Assembly (NCBI GenBank): GCA_934045075.1
Contig: OW203722.1
Location: 10,381,396 to 10,445,395, forward strand
DNA: 64,000 bases
Direction of reading: 5' to 3'
From: Yponomeuta sedellus
Taxonomy: Eukaryota > Arthropoda > Insecta > Lepidoptera > Yponomeutidae
In this document: in pieces, positions 55,512 to 64,000 of the stretch
Layout of the letters: the number at the start of each line of letters is the position of its first letter
Position numbering within the stretch: the first letter of the stretch is position 1
Notes under the pieces: generated by a model
The model's input: the letters and a program-made list of their open reading frames with translations, nothing else
What the model was told of the DNA's origin: nothing
Databases searched by the model: none
Position numbers and translations under genes: made by a program

Positions 55512-57548
55512 ATGTAGGAGAACCTCCATGTTCGTCGCCAGTTATCAACAAGAGTGGATTTCATCAACAACAAGAGTGGAATGAATTTCATTGGTCGATA
55601 TCACGGTCGGTAGAAAGCATGCGGGGAATCCCTGCAGGCTTTGAGGCAACATCGATATAAATTAGCACAAATTAAATTATTTACCTAGCAACACTGAAAA
55701 GGTTACCGTCACAGACTAAAACGTCACTATTTATTCTTTTACTTATAAAGACGGGTTAATAACGATATTTTCAAGTATTAGCAATACTGAATATCAAGCC
55801 AAGCAATATTATAATATCCTAACCGATGAATATCGGTGATGTCTCTTATATCCATCCATACTAAGTCTAAATTACTCAAAATACAATAGAAACCACACGC
55901 CCCTTATCGCCTCCAATTCGAGCCATTTCGTCTCCATTCAAATTCATCATGTAAATCCCCAATCAAAAATGCACCTAATAAATAAACAAGCTAATAAAGC
56001 AAAAAAAAAAACATCTGATGCCGCCATTTTGCAGCGAATTCAAGTCAGGCGGCGTTCAGAGGTTGAACACGTAAAAAATAAATACTAATTAATACGAATG
56101 TCACAAGAAAATGCAATACTGTTCTAGATTGATGCGTAAAATGTTAAATTCATATAATTATACCTATTTGATTATTAAAACTCTACCAATACCTGTAAAG
56201 TAATAAATAAGTAGTCATTTTGTATATTTCGTATTTCGCGCTTTTGACATTCATGCATTCTTTTCAAACGTACCCACGAGAAAGTTGAGATAGATGAACT
56301 TGATACCATCTCTCATTTATTTTCTTAATCAGGCCACCCTGTGTAGCGTAGAGGGAGTAGTTCTACTCTATCTACGCTGTGTAGTGAGCACAATGTTTTC
56401 AACATACACTGTCAACGTTGACAAATGTAAGGACTTTTGTGCCAACGTCAGTCATGACGACTACTACTTCTACTTGGTTTTTTCAATCGGTCACACTGCA
56501 ATGTAGAGTGTACAATATTTGCAACATTCTCTGTCAACGTTGAGTGATGAAGGTATGGAGTCTTGTGCCAACGTTAACCCATTAATCTAACTTGAGTGAT
56601 AGGTGGTCATTGGTTCGTTGGTATCAACCCGGTATTAGATTCACGACTGTGGCCAATCACAGATTGCGACTCGTAGAATATTGTCGTATCATGTTGGTCA
56701 TTGGTTCGCTGGTATCAACCCCATAATAGATTCACGACAGTATCCAATCGCAGATTGCGACTCGTAGAATATTCAAACTAATAGGTATTCATATGAGCTT
56801 CGTACAGATCGCGTGGATTGACGAATCAGTCAGAGCCGTAGTGCGATAACGATCCATATTTAATGCATAGAGTAACTTATAATTTAATGTTCAGTGCACA
56901 GTTGAAGTGAATACCTGCCTATTAGTATATTTCAATTCGTCGGATTCTAATACATGAATCCATTCGATATTATTGATATCCTAACTAATAGGAATAGATC
57001 GGATCGGATCCATCTTTATTTACTTCGATTTCAACCCTGTATTATGTCCCCTAAGAGTGGGTCGTTGTCCGATTTTTCGACGACGAAACGCAACCGTTTT
57101 TTCTGGAACGAAAACAGGTCCTCGAAACGGTCCTCGTTCGCAACTGGTTTCATTGTATGCGAACGAGCAAAGCGCAGAGGACGGTCTAACGAGTGCGAAC
57201 GAGACGAAATCACGAAACATCGGAAAAAATAAGTTGTTTTACACGATATTCGACTGTATACTCATAGACATAAAGATTACTTTATTGTATCACAGACCAA
57301 AACGAACGGAACGAGCAAGGAGCCGACGACGACGTCGCAATGATCTCATTACGTTCTAGGCTCTATTAATATAGCACTAAAGGACATATCCGCGTCAAAC
57401 AATCTAAGGACTGTTCTCGCGACGAACAAACGCTGGCACTGCTTTAGAGTCTCTGGCACTGCTTTATAATGAAACGTAAAACGGTCCTATCGTCGCGGAA
57501 CACAAAACGGTCTTATAAAACGGTTCGTCTTTGCAACGATCACGCCTA
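55512..57548. other. Intergenic region with small direct duplications
   Basis: Between the duplication and the next retroposon. Holds related segments at about 56398-56452 and 56517-56578 (CTGTCAACGTTGA then TTGTGCCAACGT) and a 91-bp duplication at 56604-56776. The 57060-57350 stretch is rich in CGAACGAG and AACGGTC words and gives long overlapping frames on both strands, which I take as composition artefacts. Confidence 0.55.
56604..56776 (+). repeat. 91-bp tandem duplication
   Basis: TGGTCATTGGTTCG starts at 56604 and 56695. Both units continue with GGTATCAACCC and ATTGCGACTCGTAGAATATT, with scattered differences. Confidence 0.9.
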
Positions 57549-57910
57549 ATGTCCCCACATATACTCTTTGGTCCCCACTGCTGGGGCACGGGTCTCTTCC
57601 TTGCGTTGCAGTAAAGTTAGGTCATACTCCACCACGGGGGCCAAGTCCGAGTTGGTGGAGGTTTGTAAGACGGTGGTTGACCTTATTTTTAGAAGTTATC
57701 AAGCCGCCCAAAGGGCCTCTGACATGGCTTAACGACTGCCATTACATGACAGCCGGCATCCACGGCTTAACGTGCCTTGCAAAGCACGGAAACGCTCGGA
57801 AAAATGCCACTAGCGGTAGTAACGGGACGATCACCTATCCCGCACCTGACCGCCTGATGTTGCTTAACTCGAGTGATTGATTTTAATTTGATTCGACTAG
57901 GCCACGAGCG
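57549..57910 (-). repeat. Family-A retroposon, near full-length
   Basis: Antisense copy, more diverged than the others (GTAAAGTTAGGTCATACTCC). The tail end is altered. It lies about 330 bp upstream of the DYNC2H1 X-box. Confidence 0.8.
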
Positions 57911-58059
57911 CGTCGTGGTCATTCTATTACTTACTAAGTACCAACCCACCGTCACTAGTTAGTTCTTTTGGCAAAACAACATATTAAGCGCTATGGGTGT
58001 TGTGTGGATTTTTCTCCAACAGGAGAAATTTTAAATAATATGAACAGTAAAACCCTTTA

Positions 58060-58101
58060 ATTTTACGTTTTTATTTATCCCCATAAATAAAAACGTAAAA
58101 T
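58060..58101. repeat. 18-bp perfect inverted repeat, 6-nt loop
   Basis: ATTTTACGTTTTTATTTA (58060-58077) pairs with 58084-58101 around TCCCCA. It lies about 270 bp upstream of the DYNC2H1 start codon. Confidence 0.85.
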
Positions 58102-58238
58102 TTGTGTGTTTAGTTGATTGTAGTAAAACCAAGTAATAAAACAAAGATTTTGAAAACGTACTATTTTTTTAGCAGCCTTCTTTTTATTTACCCATCGTAC
58201 GATCGTTCATTCAAAACGTCTGGCAACACTGCTCTTTG

Positions 58239-58252
58239 GTTACCATGGCAAC
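58239..58252 (+). promoter_or_regulatory. RFX X-box upstream of DYNC2H1
   Basis: GTTACCATGGCAAC fits the X-box consensus RYYNYY-N(1-3)-RRNRAC at every position, with a 2-nt spacer, and is nearly palindromic. It lies 121 bp before the DYNC2H1 ATG. RFX/DAF-19 factors drive IFT and retrograde-dynein genes through such sites in nematodes, flies and vertebrates. Binding here is inferred. Confidence 0.8.
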
Positions 58253-58372
58253 TGTTGACAAACAGCAAATGTAATCAACACCAGCCTAACTTGCAGCTTA
58301 CAGTTTTTGTGATGAAAAGTGCTAATAAAATTTTCAAATCCAGTTGAATATGTACAATAAATTTCGTTCAAG

Positions 58373-61300
58373 ATGCTTGATATTCGTAGTTTCCTTCTTA
58401 AGACTACAGGTATCAAAGTCTACTTTGCTACTACTAGCATTGAATGCTACTAGTAACTTGTGTCAAGTCTCAGCCATACAAATCATTTGTGTTCTATTTT
58501 CAGAGAATTTCTACAACAGAGAAAACTTAGAAATAGATGATAAGTCAGAGATTTCTCTATCGGAGTTCATAAGCAATCCCTTGCAGTTACATCTACAGAG
58601 CATTATCGGGCAAGAAAACAGTGTCGCACTTCATACACAAGTAATTTTTATGCGTGTGACCAATTACTTACTAGATTTTCTTCACTCTTACTGACCCTCA
58701 TTCAGCCGCTACCAGCTATATAAAACATAACATATAACCTAGGTTTTACTTTAAAAGCTCAATATAATTTCAGATAAAATGTAGTAGACATAAGTCACTT
58801 ATTTTCTACAAAACTTCAGCTTTAGAGCTAATCAAAGAAGATGCAACAAATCATTTGAATATCATTACTCTGTCTGATGCTCCAGCAGAGTCTTTGTATC
58901 ACATTCTGCAACAAGTGTATTCACCATTACTTTGTGAGGTAAGAAAGCCTAACATTTGTTTTTCATATACACAAGGTTACAATATGATACAATATCAACC
59001 CTTGTATGTCCCCACTACTGGCGCGAGGGTATACACAATGTTGGGATTAATGAATGTTATTCAAATTGACAATTTCAGGGGAATGATTTGGTTTCAAGCC
59101 AGCTTCAACAGAATTTGTCAGATTTGGAATCCAATCTAAGAATACTTACTCATGATAAAAGTGATTTGGAAAGTATAAATGGTAAGGTGTCTATGGCATT
59201 CTTTATTCTTAAATGAATATTTTATAAAGTTAGCACCGATTTGATAACTGTGTAACTGTAACTTTTTTTTGCAGTTATATTGTCTGTAAGTGATGAGATA
59301 GATTATTGGAAGAATATTGCTCATAAGAAAAATGCTAACAAGAAAGAAAGGGAGGCAGCCTCTGCTTTTAGTGAATTTTTGCAAGACATTAATGAAGAAA
59401 TAAGGTTTATATTAGAATCCTGTTAACTTTTAAATGTAATATGTTATCTAGTAGTACTACAGGCAATAGGTACATTATGATGTCCATCCCTAAAATACTG
59501 GAGTGCCTGCACAGTAGATGATCAGATTATTTTAGATGATCATAAATAGTTGATTGCGACTCAAAATCTTATCAAAGCATGACTTTATTGCAGAACCATG
59601 CAGTCAAATGGGCTCTATGAAATGAGAGATGCCACAGAGAACATTGGGGGCATAATGGATGATATATGGCGACTAACAGCTTTTCCATATTCTCAAGATA
59701 GAATTAAACATATGATGGATATTATTGGTGGGTAGTCTATATATTTTTTACATACTCTCTGCTGGTAGGTTCCCTGCCTGACTTTAGTAGGTGTTATGGA
59801 TACTTAATAGTTCACAAATGTGAATACATAAATATCCTGAGCTTATTCTACTTGGCCCCCGTGGTGTAGTATGGCCCATACCTTTCTTAGGGAAGAGACC
59901 CGTGCCCGTCAGTGGGGACATTGTGAGTTGATGATGATTCAACCAGTAAGAACATTCATAAAAGACTGCAATAGCTGCCTTCAAGTGGGAATTTCGCCAC
60001 CTAGTTTTCTCTAATTTTGTGTCTTTCATATTTACAGGTTACACATTGTCGTCAATAATTCAAAATACAGTATCCAACATGAACATCTGGAAAGTGCAAG
60101 GAGGTACCAAAGACACTGAAGTATTGATGATGTTATCAGAATGCCTGAAGGTCATCCAGACATGGACTGATGCCTGCCAATCCCTCACTGAGACCTACTG
60201 GCCTAATTACGCACTTCATCCTTGGAATGGCAAGCCTTATGTGCCAAAGTTCTGTTTGAACTTTCAGAATAGATTGAAGGAGGTGCATGACATTAGATCT
60301 ACTCATAATCAGCTAAATAAACTATTGAGTAATGTTGAGAGAAAGGAGCTAGGAACTGACGAAATGTTTGAGCCTTTTCAAAGTAAAGTTTGTCTTACTT
60401 TTGTTTGGTTTGAGATTATCTTCTACTTTATATTAATTGCTTTCATATATTGTCATTGACAGACATTAACATCTGGATCTGTTCTGGACCCAATAGAGAT
60501 TGGGACACAGCAGTAGCGAGGTTCTCAGCTAACCTAAGGCCTGCTGAAGCTAACATTGCTGAGAAACTAAAACCCCGCCTCCATAACACTTCTACAAAGC
60601 AGGTATAATATTTTGGTTTCTTTGTTATTTTTTTGCATTCCATCAGCAGGACGTTTGTGATGATCTTTATTAGGTGTGTCGCTTCTATAAGCAATAAAAT
60701 ATTGTCTACAGCATCGCTATACGTTATCAACCATTGTATGTCCCCACTGCTGGGGCACGGGTCTCTTCCTGCATCGCAGGAAGGTTAGGCCATACTCCAC
60801 CACGGGGGCCAAGTCCGGGTTGGTGGAGGATTGTAAGACAGTGGCGGGCCTTACTGTCAGAAGTTATCAAGCCACCCATAAGGCCTCTGACATGGCTTAA
60901 CGACTGCCATAGCGACAGCCGGCACCAACGGCTTAACGTGCCTTGCGAAACACGGAAGCGCTCGGAAAAATGCCACTAGCGGTAGTCACGGGACGCTCAC
61001 CCATCCTGTACCTGACCGCGCCTGTTGTAGCTTAACCAAGTGATTTATTCCAATCACTCGGTTCGCCTAGGCCACGAGCGTCGCTATAATGTCATATCAT
61101 TCATCCATTTCAGATGTTATACGAATTTATGCGTTACAAGACCTTGCTAGACCGGCCTGTAGTCAAGCGCTTATTAAATAGTGAGCTCGAGATATTCGTG
61201 CTCTCTCTCGACTCTATGCTCAAGGCAATAAGAGCGCAGCTGGACTCTGAAGATGCGGCCGACGTAAAGATGTACCGACCGCCTGAGATGTCTACTACAG

Positions 61301-62894
61301 TGCAACAAGTGCAGTGGGCTAAGCAGATGGAAGCTAAAGTGAGATGTCCTCCCATCCTATTATTTTTATTTATTGTATACTGGCTATGCCCGGCGGTGTT
61401 ACCAGCGGTTTATTATCAGGGAAAATAAGTTGTGTAACAGTAAAAAATATTTTCCCGCAGTAAAACGTAGGCTAAGTATTAATCCAGCGTGTCAGTTAAC
61501 TCCGTATCAAATTTTATTAAAATTGCTCCAACCGCTTAGACGTGAAGAAGTAACAAACATGTACACTCACACACTGACAAACTTTCGTCTTTATAATGTT
61601 AGTGTGGTACTATAAAAAAAACGGTTAGAATCCCGGCTTGTGCCTAAGATTCGAACTTTTAAGTTACGTACTTTTTTGTTAATGCTTATGTTCGCCAAAG
61701 GATTTGAGCATTTTCCGCAGACAACATACTCTGAAGGAACTGGTATACCCAATCAATTTTATCTGCAAACATTGGGTATGACAGTCCCTTGCGAGTATGT
61801 TTTTATATATGACCATACTTTCATCACCTCCCCATATCTCTGACCCAATTGTAGTGAATAGCCGCAGAGGGTTTCAGTTTCGGCTCAAAAATTTAAGTAA
61901 TACTTACTGATGAATTCGCAAAACCTTGTTTCTTTTTACAGGTATTGGATATAAAAACTTGCGCAGAAACATATCTTAACGTGTTCGAGGGTAGCAGTCA
62001 GCTTGTAACTCTCTCGACACAAATACTGAAAGAACTGAAGAATATGTGCACTCAGCTCCACGAGGATTGGTCAAGGGATTTGCAGGTATGTTCAGATTAG
62101 TGAATATCTGCCTATATTATACTTTATTGCACACGAAACATTAAAAAGGACATTATGACATAAGAAATAACATAATGTACAAAGGCGAGCGTATCTCTGT
62201 AAGAGATTTCGTCCAGCAAACCTTGGAGAGTCGGACCAGCAGTAAAAACGGGTCTAAATACGTGTATAAAATAAACTACATAGACCGCAAACTAAGCAGA
62301 AATATTACACTACATAGACTAAATACCTGTAAATATAAATAAATAAAATACATAGTAAATCATAAATAAATATATAGCTCAAAGTTATGATAGAGATAAA
62401 TAGTGCTCTTTCAACTGCTTCTTAAATGTACCAACTGTGGGACTAGCGCATATTTTATATGATACTGTCCGACCATTAGGCTGTTATGCCCAATGACAGA
62501 CCGCCATTCTCTTATTGCCCTGCTCCACCTACCGTCTTTCAGCCTCGCCAGGAGTTCACGGTTCAAGATATGGCATACCCAAAGAAATCGAGGTAAAGAA
62601 CATGCTTACTCACGTAAAGATCCGTGCCCGGTTTTCCCTACCTAACATGATGTTGCTCGGTACAATTTCCAGGCGCAGGTAAAAAGCGGCGCGCTCCAGC
62701 TTTCCCTGGAGCAGCCAGTCGTGGAGTTCTCCGCTAGCAGCAACATGATGGTGGTGCGTTTCAACCCGCGCGCGGTCTCCGTGGCGACGGAGGCGCGAGC
62801 TATGGCGGCGTTGGGCCTGCCGCCGCCGCCGCCCGTCGCCGAAGCCGTGGACGGGCTCGCGCGACGCCTGCACCACGCCCGCCAGCTGCAACAG
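58373..62894 (+). CDS. DYNC2H1: Cytoplasmic dynein 2 heavy chain 1, N-terminal part (11 exons; gene runs off the window)
   Basis: Motor subunit for retrograde intraflagellar transport; Drosophila orthologue is beethoven. Exons: 58373-58409, 58504-58640, 58774-58938, 59079-59181, 59275-59404, 59594-59727, 60038-60382, 60463-60602, 61114-61338, 61942-62085, 62673-62894; 1782 nt, 594 codons, all phases agree. Only the N-terminal tail is present; linker, AAA ring, stalk and MTBD lie beyond 64000. Similarity to vertebrate DYNC2H1 is collinear: DIRSFLLKTTENFYN at the start, ESLYHILQQVYSPLL, SDEIDYWKNIA, DDIWRLTAFPYSQDR, ALHPWNGKPYVPKF, FMRYKTLLDRPVVKRLL, VQWAKQMEAK, HEDWSRDL. Start ATG 58373; an upstream ATG at 58350 is out of frame with exon 1. 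Exon 11 is GC-rich and ends at a duplicated donor. Confidence 0.93.
58991..59031 (-). repeat. Family-A tail scrap in DYNC2H1 intron 3
   Basis: ATCAACCCTTGTATGTCCCC then ACTACTGGCGCGAGGGTATA: only about 40 bp of the tail end remains. Confidence 0.65.
59849..59937 (+). repeat. Family-A fragment, sense, in DYNC2H1 intron 6
   Basis: ACTTGGCCCCCGTGGTG through GTCAGTGGGGACATTG, ending in GTTGATGATGATT, a GAT-repeat tail. This supports that side as the 3' end of the family. Confidence 0.75.
60722..61080 (-). repeat. Family-A retroposon, reference copy with 8-bp target duplication
   Basis: About 359 bp, antisense to DYNC2H1 in intron 8. TCGCTATA flanks both sides (60714-60721 and 61081-61088). Read on the minus strand: head CGCTCGTGGCCTAGGCGAAC, body with GGCACGTTAAGCCGTTGGTG, tail GGGACATACAATGGTTGATA. 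Window copies: 24333-24689, 49940-50306, 54067-54427, 57549-57910 and this one near full length, plus truncations at 3722, 23067, 51065, 58991 and 59849. Target duplications of 8-11 bp and loss of only the head point to retroposition. No B-box found. Confidence 0.9.
61339..61941 (+). other. DYNC2H1 intron 9: decayed repeat
   Basis: The segment 61530-61620 (ACTCACACACTGACAAACTT then TTATAATGTTAGTG) has the look of a lepidopteran repeat tail. The open frames at 61373-61843 are not recognised. Confidence 0.45.
62086..62672 (+). other. DYNC2H1 intron 10: possible repeat, no gene
   Basis: About 590 bp containing TACAAAGGCGAGCGTATCTC and ATGTACCAACTGTGGGACTA, which look like repeat sequence but have no second copy in the window to confirm. 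Confidence 0.4.
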
Positions 62895-64000
62895 GTGAGT
62901 AGGGGCGCTGCGGATTGTAAAGGTGTCAGAGGAAGAAAGTAGGCACCACGCCTGACACCTACAACAGGTGAGTGGGGTGCGCTGAGGCGTGTCGGCGATT
63001 AGTTCCGAATTCTTAGTTTTACAAATATGTATTTCTGCGGATTATCATCTGGACGAATTCTTTTTTTGAAAATTCTTAATTTTACCAATTCTTAGTTTTC
63101 CGAATGCCTTATTTTCCTAACTCTACATAGTGCGAATTGAGATTTTTCACAAAAGACAGTAGGTTAGTACAGTAAGACACATAATTTATGTAGTGTTAAC
63201 CTAATGTTTACCTCATAGTATTTTCTCTGAGTATAAATAAAAATATTAAAAAAACCAAGTATTTATGGAACCGAGGAAGAGGATCAAAATTCATAATTAA
63301 GATGCAAAAATTAGCAAAATCATAGAGGATCTTTTAAAAGGCCCAATCACCCCGGAGGAGTGTTTGAAAAAGTTATGCGGTTTAAGTAGGTACCTACTTA
63401 ACTTTTTTATTCACATAAGTACAGCTTTAATATATGTCCATTGCAACTGCAACCATACCGCATTTTTATTTTGGCTAAGTAGCAATATTATTTTAACTTT
63501 TTAGTGTTTTTGTTGTCTAATAAAAAGTAGTAGGTACCTAATGAAAACTTGTTAAAAAAACTATTTGTGAGACAAAAATAAATAAATATACATATTATAT
63601 ATGAAGAAAATAAATTGTTGTTGTTGGTCTCTATAACAGCACTTTTACAAAAAACATACAATACATAAATGTATCTAACTGTACTTTCTTTTGTGAAAAA
63701 AACCCGAATTCGCACTATGTAGAGTTAGAAAAATAAGGCATTAGGAAAATTCAGAATTGGTAAAATTAAAAATTTTCAAAAAGAAGAATTCGTCCCAATG
63801 ATAATCCGCAGATATACATATTTACAAAATTAAGAATTCTGAACTAATCGCCGACACGCGCTGAGGGTTGTAAAGGTGTCAGAGGAAGAAAGTAGGCACC
63901 AAGCCCGGCAGCTGCAACAGGTGAATGGGGTACGCTGCGAATTGTAAAAGTGTCATAGGAAGATAGTAGGCACCGCTAGCAGATGCAACAGGAAAATAGG
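62870..64000 (+). repeat. 73-bp tandem array spanning the DYNC2H1 exon 11 donor
   Basis: GCACC starts units at 62870, 62943, 63896 and 63970. Removing the 879-bp MITE plus duplication gives periods 73, 74 and 74. Each unit repeats the last 25 bp of exon 11, the donor and about 48 bp of intron. Donors read CAACAG|GTGAGT, CAACAG|GTGAGT, CAACAG|GTGAAT and a dead CAACAGGAAAAT. Reading through unit 1 meets TAG at 62940, so only the first donor keeps the frame open. Confidence 0.9.
62988..63858. mobile_element. 871-bp hAT-type MITE inside the 73-bp array
   Basis: CGTGTCGGCGATTAGTT and its complement are the outer ends of about 170-bp terminal inverted repeats. The 8-bp duplication CGCTGAGG is perfect at 62980-62987 and 63859-63866. 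No transposase frame. It interrupts the second 73-bp unit, so it inserted after the tandem duplication arose. Confidence 0.9.

Noticed and set aside
57020..57359. Overlapping frames of 60-100 codons on both strands
   Set aside because: Due to low stop-codon density in a CGAACG/AACGGT-rich stretch; no homology, splice sites or promoter seen.
61134..61355. Minus-strand frame of 73 codons
   Set aside because: Antisense shadow of DYNC2H1 exon 9.
62968..62973. Second CAACAG|GTGAGT as the true DYNC2H1 exon 11 donor
   Set aside because: Using it would include an in-frame TAG at 62940; the first donor at 62894 keeps the frame.

Overview
The window is nuclear DNA from an insect, most likely a moth or butterfly. 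Coding information sits in short exons with GT-AG introns. The sequence between exons is AT-rich and crowded with MITEs, tRNA-derived SINEs and 5'-truncated retroposons of the kind common in Lepidoptera. The order-level assignment is an inference from repeat style and protein similarity. No prokaryotic, organellar or viral block is seen.

Layout. (1) 49-31218, plus strand: a complete 19-exon IFT88 gene (intraflagellar transport, IFT-B complex), 860 codons. All exon phases fit and one intron uses a GC donor. (2) 32915-45461, minus strand: an 8-exon branched-chain amino-acid aminotransferase (BCAT), 427 codons, tail-to-tail with IFT88. (3) 46503-52929, minus strand: a 3-exon succinate dehydrogenase assembly factor 2 (SDHAF2), 141 codons. 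(4) 53233-53937, plus strand: a small unrecognised gene model of 176 codons, head-to-head with SDHAF2 across about 300 bp. (5) 58373-62894 and beyond, plus strand: the first 11 exons (594 codons) of the cytoplasmic dynein-2 heavy chain (DYNC2H1), preceded by a near-ideal RFX X-box.

Functionally there are two pairs. IFT88 and DYNC2H1 are the anterograde-train subunit and the retrograde motor of the same ciliary transport machine. In insects this machine is used mainly in sensory neurons. Between them lie two genes of mitochondrial metabolism, BCAT and SDHAF2.

The repeat landscape holds most of the unusual structure. It includes a 3.6-kb hAT-like element with a perfect 8-bp target duplication and a paralogous empty site in the same window. 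Degenerate THAP exons lie inside it. Several very long, short-loop inverted repeats occur. Tandem duplications sit at exon-intron borders of both cilia genes, including decayed extra copies of IFT88 exon ends and a 73-bp array that multiplies a DYNC2H1 5' splice site and was then split by a MITE. The IFT88 TPR exons 10-12 are strikingly GC-rich and encode Ala/Gly-expanded repeats. I found no CRISPR, phage or bacterial-type system; the most interesting material is gene-architecture evolution and the ciliary regulatory site.
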